Notes: generated by a model from the sequence alone, not told the origin. Shown: positions 32,826 to 43,966, counted from the stretch's first letter. The stretch is 64,000 nt of DNA from Coniferiporia sulphurascens (GCA_002794785.1 NBBA01000013.1:868001-932000), one strand, 5' to 3'. Program-made: numbers and translations.

Positions 32826-33848
32826 TTTGACTGAAGTTCCGATGGTGAATACTAGAGGATTGATGTTTCTTTGGGAGAGGATTGAGCTCTTATATACCAC
32901 AAGTAAGTTACCGTAGAATGCATGGATAGGAGCTCATACTACGGCGAGCAGACGGCAGCGTGGTCCAGTTAATCAGCGGCGGGAGTAAGACGGTTGATAA
33001 TCTTCCCGCCCAGTATTGCCAAACTCTCGGGCATGCGGAGAGAATGGGTCGGCGATAATCTCAGCAGTACTTCTCAGATTCCTATAGTGAATTAGAAATG
33101 GTTGGCTCGAGAGCTAAGTATAGTAATGAATAGCGGAGAGATTTGTAAAGTACTTACCACGCATGTAACGTGACGCGGTGGCTGACTCTGATGCTCAATC
33201 TCCGGATTGATCGCTACTACTGTAGTAGTACTAGTAATCGACACGGCCGGGCCTGGAATAATCTGGTTCCTGAGTCTCAGGCTACAATTTTGCGCGGGTG
33301 TTGTTTTCCTCCAAAGTCGTGACAGAGCAGCATGATTTGGACGTGCTGAAGAAATGATCTTGGAGCGTTATCTGAATGCTAACCCTATACATATGTAATT
33401 ATTTTACAAGCTTTAAGCGGTACACGCTTACAAATTGGAAGCCTTCATTTGATTTGTCCCTGGGAAAATATTATGGCGTTATTCCTTATTGGTCTCTCAC
33501 TAGAATCTTGAGCAAACGCCACTGATGCAACTTGAACAGAGACTTTAAGGATTGAAAAGACACACCTGCCCGCAGCCCTTCAACTATATCAAATCACCCA
33601 TTTAGCCCAGAGAAGTGGGAACCGGCGCGCTAAAGCCCTAGTACGCGTCATGCTCAGCGCATCGCATTGAGTCTCTGACTGAAGCTTGCTAATGTTTCTG
33701 GCTTGGCTGATAAAAAAACAAAACTCTATGCACTCGAATTCTCTGGGCACTTCCCGCAACTGCTATAAGAACAGTGTCGAAATTTATTGGACGGGCATAA
33801 CAGCGAAACGCAGATTTCCAACATCCCATCACTGACGCAAAGTAAAGC
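32826..33848. promoter_or_regulatory. Divergent promoter region between NmrA copies C and B
   Basis: About 1.0 kb separates the two start codons. The part nearest copy C mirrors the copy E promoter (for instance 32955-33000 against 46100-46160, and 33260-33320 against 45795-45860). Copy B has no exact decamer; a loose match, CATGCTCAGC, lies near 33649. No coding frame was recognised. Confidence 0.6.
33026..33035 (-). promoter_or_regulatory. CATGCCCGAG box, NmrA copy C
   Basis: Exact decamer on the minus strand, about 200 bp before the copy C start codon, with CTCCG on its 5' side as in copy E. Confidence 0.7.
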
Positions 33849-35192
33849 ATGGCTGGAAAGAAACTGATCTTGGTCCTCGGTGCTACAGGCGCGCAGGGTA
33901 CTGCCGTCATCGACGCCCTCTTGGCCCCTAGTGCAGACGGCACTCCCTCACCCTACTCTGTCCGCGCCCTCACCCGCAACCCAAACAGCGAACGCGCGCA
34001 GACACTCAAGGACAAAGGTGTTGAATGTGTTGAAGGTATATAACTTACTGCTTTATCTAAGTTTACATCACTTTCGACCCTAGTTACTGATACCTCCTTG
34101 CACTCTGTAATCTCAGGGTCATTTGAGGATTTCCCTACAGTCCTCAAGGCATTGGAGGACGTATATGGCGCGTGGATTAACACTGACGGCTTCACCGTCG
34201 GCGAGACGCGCGAATTGTACGCGGGAATGCGCATATTCGAAGTCGCAAAGCAGGTTGGCACCGTGCGTCATTACATCTGGAGCAATCTAGACTACGTCAC
34301 GAAGGTCGGTCTACCGCAATGCTTCAACACCAAACTTGGACTAAAATCGCTTTTGTTAAGAAATCCGGGTACAATCCGATCCACAAGGTCGGACACTACG
34401 ACGGGAAGGGCCGCGTCGCGGAATGGTTGAAAGCGCAGGAAAGCGATACGAGCGAGAACGGCATGACGTGGAGTTCTGTTACTACTGGGCCATATATGGA
34501 CATGCTGAAAATCGTCAGTACCCTCCGACAGATGAAGATGCGGCCCTAATACATTGCGCTATTGTAGATGATGTTCGGGCCCCTGACGCGACGCGCAGAT
34601 GGTACGGCTGTCTTCGCATCACCCATTGGTGACGGCCACGTCCCCATGATCGCATTGAGCGACCTCGGCTTCTTCGCGCGGTACTCGTTCGACCACCGCA
34701 CGGAGGTATCTGGAAAAGATCTTGAGGTTGCGAGTCAGATGGTCCATTGGAATGGGCCAGATGGACTCGTCGAGACATTTAAACGCGTCACAGGCCAAAA
34801 GGCCGTGTTCGTGAGCCAGACGGTTGATCAGTGGATGGATAACTTCACCGATACGGATGAGAGACCTGCCGCTGCTGACATATCGGTTGAGACAGGAGGT
34901 ACGTCATGGCGGAAGAATTTCAGGTTCGTCCGATCAACTAGTGCAGCCATTGGGTCGTCATACTGAACTCTCTGTCCCTTCTACGAAACACAGTGCTTTC
35001 TGGAACATATTTCGCGATGATATCGTCACGCGCAATATGGATTGGGTCAGATCTATTCATCCAAATGTGCAAACGCTCGAAAGCTGGATGCGTGAGAACA
35101 ACTACGCAGGCGATTTCGATAGGAGTACTCTGAAATCCATCGAAACATTCGGCCTACTGCGCTACAATACGAAGGTCATTGATACTCTTTGA
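33849..35192 (+). CDS. NmrA-like NAD(P)-binding reductase copy B
   Basis: Exons 33849-34035, 34117-34304, 34361-34513, 34568-34923 and 34994-35192 give 360 residues with no break. The start MAGKKLILVLGATGAQG contains the NAD(P) loop. Exon 2 carries the family core (SFEDFPTVLKALEDVYGAWI; GTVRHYIWSNLDY), exon 4 the DLGFFARYSFDHR segment and ETFKRVTGQKA, exon 5 ESWMRENN. No signal peptide or membrane helix is seen, so a cytosolic or nuclear site is likely. NmrA-like proteins are atypical short-chain dehydrogenases: some act as redox-sensing regulators, others as ketone or phenylcoumaran-type reductases. Close position to flavin monooxygenases would fit a reductase, but no substrate can be named. 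It transcribes away from broken copy C. Confidence 0.9.
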
Positions 35193-35448
35193 CACAGGCA
35201 TGTTTAGGCGCGGGATGAACGGATGAATGTACAAACATGTTGCACTTGATACTCTTCCCTTTAAATGTGAATTCAGGCCTCAATCGGATTATGACGTGTT
35301 GCATCGGTATTGTACTACATTGCAAGTATCAAAGTAGTTATCTGCGATTATAGCCGTGAGAAGTATTTGTCAGTGTCCCCAACAACAGCGGCCGCGCTTG
35401 AACTCATTCAGTATCCACTTGGAGGAAGGCTCTGTCGTACTCTTTGCT

Positions 35449-35823
35449 TTAGGGGAAACGACAACGATCGAGTCTCTCAATGGACCTGCTCACTTCCCGG
35501 CTTTCGTAGTTCCAGTCACGGTCGACGGTACGGGAATACATTTCGCTCAGGCACGCCATAAAAGGAACCTCCCACAAAATTGTCTCCAGACTCTCCACCC
35601 ACGGTCCAGTCGCGCTGATCTTTGAGCGTCGTATATCCGAGTATGGATCCTTGTACTTCGCGACGAACTCGACTCGTACCCGTTCTGGTTTAAAGCGAAA
35701 GTTCTGAACGTAACTCAAATAGTCCTCCCCAAAATATGAACAAGTATTTCTAAGCCACTCTAGTTCTGCGGAAGTATGAAGGGGTGTCAGTTTTGCGCTC
35801 TGGCCGAAGAATGAGGGGACGAT
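35449..35823 (-). pseudogene. Nicotinate phosphoribosyltransferase relic
   Basis: A 125-codon open stretch on the minus strand reads IVPSFFGQSAKLTPL, EDYLSYVQNFRFKPERV and GPWVESLETILWEVPFMACL, the N-terminal pattern of eukaryotic nicotinate phosphoribosyltransferase (Npt1-like). The intact enzyme would be about 430 residues. No start exon is found upstream and none of the PRPP-binding part is seen downstream, so this is a fragment. It probably marks a piece copied or left behind during rearrangement of the cluster. Confidence 0.65.
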
Positions 35824-36169
35824 GGGTCTGACATGACTGGTCCTGTGTGGGTAGGCTCAAGAGCAAAACCAGAAGTCCTTGCCGGAGCCAATAGTGATTG
35901 ACAAATTCGCTTCGAGCACATCACGTGCCATCGCGCATAGCACAACTTTTCGCAGCGACTCGCATCTCCGACTGCTTACTTTATGGCTCTCGAACTTACG
36001 ATGTTCTGCAGAAGACAAATTCGATCATAAAAGGACATATTGGAACTGCATCGGGTGCTGATTTTGTTCGTCTTCGTGCGAAATTCGACCCTAAGCCAAA
36101 CTTTGCATAAGGCCTTCAAGTTGGATGTTACAAGCCGATGATATGCTGACACTCAACTAATACAAGCGA

Positions 36170-37030
36170 GATTACTCGATTTTTACGAATAGAAATAAAC
36201 CCAATCAACAACTAGCACGAAAGGTTAGTACAAAACCAGCCCGCCAGGTTCGAATTATTGACCAGGAAATCAAGTTATGACCAATTACATGGAAGCGACG
36301 GCACTAAAGGAGTATACAGTATAGACAAGCTTATTCCTAGCTACCGTAAGTTTGATTGTTAGAAAAACGGAATGCTGACTTCTTGAAAGCGCCACACAGA
36401 TCAAACATTCTTCTAGTGTGGGACGACATCGACAGCGTAGTAAACAAGGGTATAGTTACAAAGAATGGAAGGATGGTTCCTCTGGACGTAATCGTCCTTG
36501 CTACCGGATTCGACCTCGTACGCTTAATTCGCTTCTTTTTGGGGGGCGAAAGCTTAGGGTTGCATCTTGCAATCATCAGGGATCTGTGCATATAGATCTG
36601 TGCATATAGACGTCGAGGGAAGGGAAGACTCTGCGGGAATATTTCAAAGATCAGGGGGGACCGAACAGCTGTTCCCGAATTCCCAAATTTATTTTTGCTC
36701 TTCGGCTGGAGGCCTTTTCCACTGCGCCGCGTTACATCGCATCCGTTTCCGTTCCTAGGTCCAAACACTGTGATGGGGCACGCTACCCCCAACGGACGAA
36801 TGAGATGAGCTAATCCAGCGGCGTCTTGGTGAGTCCGTCTTCTCTTCGTGCACGTCATACTACTGCCAAGGAAGGGAGGGCAAGAACTCCGCAGTTTTTT
36901 GGGCCCGCTGACGTTGTTCTAGTAGTGGTTGAGGCGGCCACGATGGGCGGAATACGGGGAACGCGGGTCGGAGGTGTAGATAAGGAACCGCTGACGCAGG
37001 GAATTGTGGAGAAGGTTTACTTCAGCAGCT
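36170..37030 (+). pseudogene. Decayed 3' half of a flavin monooxygenase (third copy)
   Basis: Fragments correspond in order to the last six exons of the two intact monooxygenases downstream: a stopped version of exon 7 near 36175-36215, exon 8 near 36280-36340, the exon 9 match at 36365-36515 (LLVWDDIDSVVNKGIV and VPLDVIVLATGFDL), exon 10 at 36598-36705, exon 11 at 36758-36790 and exon 12 from about 36815. Indels and stops break every frame. The exon-7 donor here reads GTTAGT, while both intact paralogues have GC at that place. The 5' half is absent. Confidence 0.8.
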
Positions 37031-37144
37031 GGTTAATCCTGTTTATCGGCGACCCACCTGGAGTGTCTTCTTTGAGTATATATACTTTCAGACGCTTACT
37101 CTCTGGCTGCGTCTGCGGAAGTCGGCTTGTTCCCGAGTCCAATA

Positions 37145-37607
37145 CAGTCGAACCCCCCATAGTGGATCATCCTCATAATGAATATCCTCCATAATGGTAG
37201 TCTAGGGCTTCCACCAAGTCGGTAGTCAGAGATTCCCTATAAGATAATGAATAAAGTCGATAATGCATAATAAATAACAAATCTTGAAAATTTAATAGGT
37301 ATATCCATTATCAGAGGTAAACTCGGCTGTATAAACTACTATATATAGACATTTGCTTACACTTCTTCTGTTTATAATCAATACTAAAACCTGATTTTGC
37401 AGTACACATTAGTCACATTCAGTTTTTTCCTTTGTAACCAGCAATATGTGACATATTTTAAGTCTTACAATATTTACTTTACTCCCATCTTGGTAATTTA
37501 CAAGAATTTTTCAAATTACATAATAAAATGGACTCTCTTACTGGATATCCTCCATAATGGATATTTTCCCTTTCCACCGACCCCATTCATTATGGGAGGT
37601 TCGACTG
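37145..37607. mobile_element. Pogo/Fot1-like MITE with TA target duplication
   Basis: The ends are inverted copies: CAGTCGAACCCCCCATAGTG at the left and the complement of CAGTCGAACCTCCCATAATG at the right, about 18 of 20 positions matching, each flanked by TA. The 463-bp body is A/T-rich with no coding frame of transposase type. Direct and inverted copies of ATCCTCCATAATGG lie near both ends, forming a longer imperfect subterminal repeat. The terminus resembles pogo/Fot1 (Tc1-mariner superfamily) elements, so this is best read as a non-autonomous derivative. It sits between the decayed monooxygenase and the first intact one. Confidence 0.85.
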
Positions 37608-38116
37608 TAGTAGGTTTGATGGAAATCGTCATGCTGTCGCTCGGTATCCTCGGCGATGGATCCCATTAATGCAGCTTGTATCCCGCGACGTTCAACCTTT
37701 ATACCTGGAGTCCGAGTATGCGGTTCGTTCAGAAAGCCCTTTAAATCGCGTGTGTAACTAATTTTCTGCATTCTCTCTATCGTTCCATGATTTCTCAGGC
37801 AAGACACAAAATACTAAACACATGGTTCAAGTTGCTGTCGAGGGAGAAGCCTCCATTGGATGAGCAGTATCGAGGGTATTCATTGTTCCCTGACATTTAA
37901 TGTGCTTCCATCAGGACACCTAAAAATATCCAGAAAATCCAATAGACATCGGCAAGAAAGACAAATAGTGCGTAGTTTTAAATAAATAAAACATTTACCC
38001 GACTTAGGATATAGCGGCTTTCACGGCGTATATATGCTCCAAAGACCCATGCCGCATGCAGCGCGCTCGGATCCCAGGCTTTATCCCCATCACGAAAAGC
38101 CCACTGCAAGCACAGG

Positions 38117-40424
38117 ATGTCTAAGTCGTATAACGGTGAGCAGGCTAGAGTGGTCATCATCGGAAGCGGGTAAGTTTGGTCACTGGGTGGCCTTGGAGTC
38201 CGAGTCGTTCTCGCTACTCATGACTGTCCATCAGAGTCGCTGGCATCGCTACGGCCATAGCTCTCAAAAGACAACTTGGCTTCGATAACTTCATTGTTAA
38301 TACCGCTTACCCTGCCTGCTATTGTTCGACGACCTCTGACTGCATCACAGATCTACGAGAGGAGCTCAGACATGGGCGGTACATGGAGAGTAAGTCTCGT
38401 CTATCAGTCAGCATACCTGAAACGGCTGGAATAAATGTCTATTGGCGAATCCTTTACAGGACAATACGTACCCGGGCTGCTCTTCCGATGTGGCTGCTCA
38501 CTGGTACTCTCTCTCAACGGACCTTAATCCCAATTGGTCGACATACATTGTTCTCCAGCCTGAACTTCAGGAGTACTGGAGATCATTGGTCAAGAAGTAT
38601 TCTCTTTCGGATAAAGTGGTTTTCAATACGTGCGTTGTGTCTGCTATCTGGGACGACGCCACGCAGGGGTATTGCATCACTTTAAGAGACGAAAAAAGTG
38701 GTATCGAGAGGAGGGAATGTGCAGAGGCAGTTGTGAGTGCTACAGGCATGTTTTCGGAGCCATCCTACCCAAAAGAAACTGGAGCCATGGACAACTTCGA
38801 TGGGCCAATATTCCACTCTGCGCGCTGGAGGCATGACGTTTCGCTTTCGGGGAAAATGGTGGGTGTTGTTGGATACGGAGCCTCTGCGTAAGATTACAAC
38901 CAAGTATATTGGTAGCTCCTCATCTTGAATCTCTTTCAGTGCGCAGATTGTCCCGCGCATATCAACGGATTCCACTGTTGAGGTGACTAATTTCTGCAGG
39001 ACTCCAGTTTGGCATCATCAAATAGTGAGTACCTTTTTGTGCATTTAGTGGATTCTTAATCAAACATTTGAAAAATTTAAGGTGAATTTCACGTACCCGA
39101 CGTGGGTCAAGTGGGTATTTTCACATGTGCCCTTCGTCCTGAAAGTTCACCGCTTCTGGATTGCCATTGGCGTAAGATCTGCATTCACAAAGCCCGTACC
39201 GAAGCTAAGAGATAACATCCCCCAAACCAGTACGAGCGGAACTATCTGTTGTTCCCCAATAGCAATGAATTCATTCGACAAAGTACACGAAAGGCTAGTA
39301 CACTCCGAAGTTCATGCACTAGTCAGTTAACGACAGTACGAGCAGGCCATGACTAAGTACATGAAAGCGAATGCACCGGAGAAATATATCGACAAGCTTA
39401 TTCCCAGCTATCGTAGGTCTATCCACTTGAGAGAGAAGTTACAAAGCTGATAGTCCTTTGTCCGCGCCCATTCAGCACCTGGGTGTAGACGTATTATATT
39501 CGATCCCGGCTATTTACAGGCGCTACACCGGCCAAATGTCTCTCTAGTGTGGGGTGACATTGACAAAATAGTACCAAAGGGAATCGTCATGAAGGACGGA
39601 AAAGTAGTTCCTCTTGATGTGATTGTCCTTGCTACCGGATTCGCCCTCGTGCGTCCATTCCGTTTTCTTTTCAAAGCTTAATAATTGGACTGAAATTTAA
39701 AAATAAACAGGAAGCTGTATATATAGACGTCGAGGGAAGAGAAGGAAAAACTCTGAGAGGATACTTTGAAGAACAAAAGGGGCCGGCGGCGTATATGGGG
39801 ACGACCGTACCCGGATTTCCCAATTTCTTCTTGGTCTTCGGTTTACGATTTCCTTTACATTACGTATTCTGGATTCTAATAGTTTTATAGGACCGAACAC
39901 TGCAACTGGACACGCTTCCGTTCTTTACAGCGACGAAATACAAGTAAATATTCTACTGGTTTCATAAAGCATGCACTGGCAGGATCGCAACTTATATTCT
40001 CCATTCTCTTCAGATTAACTACATCATGCAGCTTCTCAAGCCCATCATCGAGAAGAAAGTCAAGTCGTTCACCGTCCGCGCTGCTCCGACGGATGCATAC
40101 AATAAGTTAATTCATCATCGTCTTGAAGAGTCTGTCTTTGCCTCGTGTTCATCGTATCACCGCCGCGGAATGACGGGCAAGAACTTTGCGGTTTTTCCAG
40201 GCCCACTTACACTATTATGGTGGTGGATGAGGCGACCGCGATGGGCGGATTATGAGATACGGGGGGCGGAGACATGGATGAAGGAACGCCGACGTAAGAG
40301 GTTATTAAAGAGGCTGCTCATAGTAGCACTGTTTGTCGGCATCGTCATCGTAATTATGAGGCCGCGACTTGGATTGGGGAATACGCGGAGAATAGCGACC
40401 CAAAACTTACTTGTGGGAATTTGA
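38117..40424 (+). CDS. Baeyer-Villiger-type flavin monooxygenase 1
   Basis: Twelve exons (38117-38169, 38235-38295, 38351-38389, 38460-38887, 38940-39024, 39082-39171, 39231-39293, 39337-39412, 39476-39648, 39711-39840, 39891-39943, 40014-40424) give 553 residues. Motifs in order: FAD loop IIGSGVAGIATAIAL; TYPGCSSDV; the Baeyer-Villiger fingerprint FDGPIFHSARW (Phe-x-Gly-x3-His-x3-Trp, with Arg after Trp); NADPH loop GVVGYGASAAQ; DVIVLATGF. Such enzymes insert oxygen into ketones or hydroxylate small molecules using NADPH and O2. A basic stretch and one hydrophobic helix (LLIVALFVGIVIVIM) end the protein, suggesting a C-terminal membrane anchor. Intron 7 (39294-39336, 43 nt) must use a GC donor (GCTAGT) to keep the frame. 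It is the first of a tandem pair. Confidence 0.87.
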
Positions 40425-41271
40425 AGGAGATTCTCTACCATCACTGACCGCTAGACATTGATCCACCTTTTTGTTGTACTGGTAGCTGCGTTACTCGCAC
40501 AACAATTTCTTTACCACTCGTGTACTCATCTGATAATCCAATGCTGAGGCCGGCTTGACACAACGAATTCGATCAGAGCTGTCACGGTACTGTAAAGTCC
40601 ATAAGTAGCAGTTTCAGAGAAATTTTGGAAAAAAAAAAATCAATGGCACGGTCTATGCAGGAGTGAAGGATGGGTTAATCAATCTAGCTTAGGTCTTTTA
40701 TATGATCGAGAGGTCACTTTTCGGCTTGTAGCAGTGTGTGCAATGCAATCTCTCAAGGACGCAGCCACAAAGGGAACCCTGTACCGTGGGAATCCTGTCA
40801 TGATAACCTGATTTAGAAAATTAGGTCATTTTTGCGCATGTCTTACGTGTCAATGACCTATATTGGGAATCCCTGCATCTCTTCCGGATAATCAATCCCG
40901 CAGGGATGCAGAACACTGGCTTGTGGTAATGGTAAGTACATATGAGCAAAAAGGGCTATTTGTTGCGTGGGAGTTTGGGTATTGTGGTACCGCAACTTCC
41001 GAATTGGCATGTCGATCACGTAGATAAAGTATTTAAGATGCCTAAAGAGGCTAGTGAGTCCACCACTATTGAGTACTCAACCGAGCGGTCCGAGCCAATA
41101 CAAATCGTGAGATTCAGCCTGAGAGCCCACGCCCACCCAACCGGCGCTCGGACGTCTAGAATGTGATAAATGTGATGGGGGGCGGATTTGTCGAACCTTC
41201 GGGCTTGTGCCTTTATTCCCCACCCTCATCATCTCCCGGTCGAAAGCTCAAGAGTCACTCGGCTCTCGGCC
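40425..41271. other. Intergenic between monooxygenases, no gene seen
   Basis: Short frames only. The segment 40900-41270 precedes monooxygenase 2 and should hold its promoter. No exact CATGCCCGAG box is present. Confidence 0.5.
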
Positions 41272-43576
41272 ATGTCGAATAAAATGGAGCGGACCAAAGT
41301 TATCATTGTTGGAAGCGGGTGAGTATAGTCGCTTGCCCTTTCTGCATTTGCTGACTACTGTACACTGCCGTAGAGTCGCTGGAATTGCTACGGCCATAGC
41401 ACTCAAGAGACAACTTGGCTTTGAAAATTTTACCGTGAGTGTCATGTGCATAAAGTGCTAATGCGCTTTTGCATACATTTACTGTGCCTGTCCTAGATCT
41501 ACGAGAGGAGCAGTGATATAGGCGGCACCTGGAAAGTATGTCCCCTCACCGGCGCCTATTCCCATCTAACGCTAATCTCGCTACAGGATAATACGTACCC
41601 GGGTTGTTCCTCAGACGTCGGCGGTCACTGGTACTCCCTTTCAACGGACCTTAACCCTAACTGGTCAACGTACTATGTTCTCCAACCAGAAATTCTTGCA
41701 TATTGGAGATCATTGATCGGGAAGTATTCGCTCTCAGACAAAATCGTTCTCAATACTCGCGTCGTTTCTGCAAAGTGGGATGATATAGCGCAACAATATT
41801 GCGTCACATTAAGGGACGAAGGGACAGGCGCAGAGAGGACGGACTACGCAGAGGCCGTCGTGAGTGCCACAGGAGTGTATTCGGAACCTTCTTACCCAAA
41901 GGACATTACGGGAATCGATAACTTTGACGGGCCAATCTTTCATTCTTCACGCTGGAGGCATGACGTTTCGCTCTCAGGGAAAAGAGTGGGCGTTGTCGGG
42001 AATGCGGCCTCTGCGTGCGTTATTTCGAGAGGAAAGTGACGTATTAGCGGTTGATGATATGATTGCGTTCCAGAGTGCAGCTTGTGCCATGCATATCCAC
42101 GGACCCCACCGTTAAAGTGATTAATTTTTGCAGGATTCCAAACTGGTTCTTGAGCAAGGTGGGCCTGTTTTTTTCCCCTGCAGTTGACTTTCCTTTCGAA
42201 CGAGAGTCATAGCGAAACATCGCATATCCAATTTGGGCCAAATGGATATTTGCCTATGTACCTTTAGTTCAACGAGCCCATAGGTTCCTAATCGCCTTCA
42301 CGGTGAGGCCTTTTCCTTCAGGACTAAGGCTCCAAGCTTATAACCGTTTCCATTTGACCAGTATGAACTAAGTTACTTGCCGTTTTCGAACAGGAACAAA
42401 TTTTTGCAGCGACTTGCGCGCAAGGCGAGCTCGCTCCGCGTTTCCGTAGTGGGAAAATCTGACAAGGCAGACAGATTTTAACCGATTATACGAAAGTGAC
42501 AGCACCAAAAGAGTATATTGACAAGCTTATTCCCAGTTATCGCAAGTTCTTAGCTTAATACATGCGATATAATATAGCTCACTGTCTTTTGTCCATGATC
42601 ATGCAGCACCTGGATGTAGACGCCTAGTCGTCGATCCTGGCTATTTGGAGGCGCTACATCGACCAAATGTCTCCTTAAATTGGGACGATATCGATAGTAT
42701 AGCGCCGAAAGGAATCGTTACAAAAAACGGAGACATGATTCCTTTAGATGTGATCGTCCTTGCCACGGGATTCGATCTTGTACGTCCGTTTTGTTCCTAC
42801 TCGAGGTCAAGGCGAGCCTGAACTCAGAAGATCGGTAGGGCTCCACTTATATAGATGTCGAAGGTAGAGAAGGAAAGACCCTCAAAGGATACTTTAAAGA
42901 ACAAGAAGGACCGACTGCATACATGGGAACAACCGTACCTGGATTCCCAAATCTCTTCTTGCTTTTGGGTTGGTGGGCTTTTTATTGCGTATAACAATTA
43001 GTGACCGCTTTTCCAGGACCAAACACAGTGACCGGGCATGCTTCCGTCGTTTTCAGCGAGGAAATACAGGTACGTCCCTATTCTGAAAGCTTAACAGAAT
43101 TTTAGACTTACACTTCGCGTTATTTTTAGATAAATTACGCCGTGCAGCTTCTCAAACCTATCATTGAGAAGAAGGTCAAATCATTCACCGTCCGTACTGT
43201 CCCGACAGAGGCATACAATGAGCTTATCCAGGGACGCCTCAGCGAGTCCGTCTTCGCCGCGTGCATATCGTATTACCGGCAAGGAATGGCGGGCAAGAAC
43301 ATTGCGATTTTCCCGGGCCCACTTTCACTGTTTTGGTGGTGGGCGAGACGTCCGCGGTGGGAAGACTACGATGCGTACGGGGCGGAGGCATGGATAAAAG
43401 AGCGTCAGCGCAGGAAGCTAGCGAGAAGAATACTGACAACAGGACTGCTGGCTGGATTCATAGCGATAATTGCGAGACCGCAATTAAAGGACGTAGTATT
43501 GGAAGGGGCCGTGATCGGACTACTTTCGGATGTTTGGGAAGGATTGGCCTCCCTGGTTGGAAAGTTTTCGACTTAG
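41272..43576 (+). CDS. Baeyer-Villiger-type flavin monooxygenase 2
   Basis: Twelve exons (41272-41318, 41374-41434, 41497-41535, 41587-42014, 42074-42158, 42213-42302, 42362-42424, 42475-42541, 42607-42779, 42839-42968, 43017-43069, 43130-43576) give 560 residues. Eight of the twelve exons have exactly the same length as in monooxygenase 1. FAD loop IIVGSGVAGIATAIAL, fingerprint FDGPIFHSSRW and ATGF box are intact. The second Rossmann loop reads GVVGNAASAVQ, with Asn-Ala where copy 1 has Tyr-Gly, which removes the second loop glycine and may alter NADPH binding. Introns 7 (GCGAGC) and 8 (GCAAGT) start with GC. A hydrophobic C-terminal segment (ILTTGLLAGFIAIIA) again suggests anchoring. It lies next to NmrA copy D on the same strand. 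Confidence 0.86.
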
Positions 43577-43956
43577 TAGCTTATCGTAGTTCCATAAGGA
43601 ATATCAATGTTATTGACAATGATCTTTTCAAGTAATGCACGGAGCTATTATATTTGGCCGGTCGCCTGGAGCTTTGGGTAGATGTGTGATTATTCACGCA
43701 TCATGCAAAAGCCACGGTAAGGTAAACGCTTACAAATCGGTATGAAGGCCCTACGAGATTCTTTTAATTGTCCACTGTAGATTACTTATGGCGTTTATCA
43801 CTTCTGTCCCGTTGAAATTATTAGAATCACCGCGGAAGGCCTGTAACGGAGGTCCATGGACTGAAAGAGAAACTTCCGGAAGAACCAATATTCCTTTCTT
43901 CAATTTAAATTACCCATCTGGGCCTCTCCGTCTGACTGGCCTCGGCGATTCTACTC

Positions 43957-43966
43957 CATGCCCGAG
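43957..43966 (+). promoter_or_regulatory. CATGCCCGAG box, NmrA copy D
   Basis: Exact decamer 245 bp before the ATG. The surrounding 30 bases nearly equal those at copy A. Confidence 0.7.

Noticed and set aside
36240..36275. GGTTCGAAT text resembling a tRNA T-loop
   Set aside because: No acceptor stem or anticodon arm can be folded around it, and it lies inside the monooxygenase relic.
36826..37194. 122-codon frame before the MITE
   Set aside because: It is a shifted reading of the decayed last exon of the monooxygenase relic running into the MITE end.
37145..37607. Possible CRISPR-like or tandem regulatory repeats
   Set aside because: The short ATCCTCCATAATGG repeats are subterminal parts of a TIR element. 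The organism is a eukaryote and there are no regular spacers.
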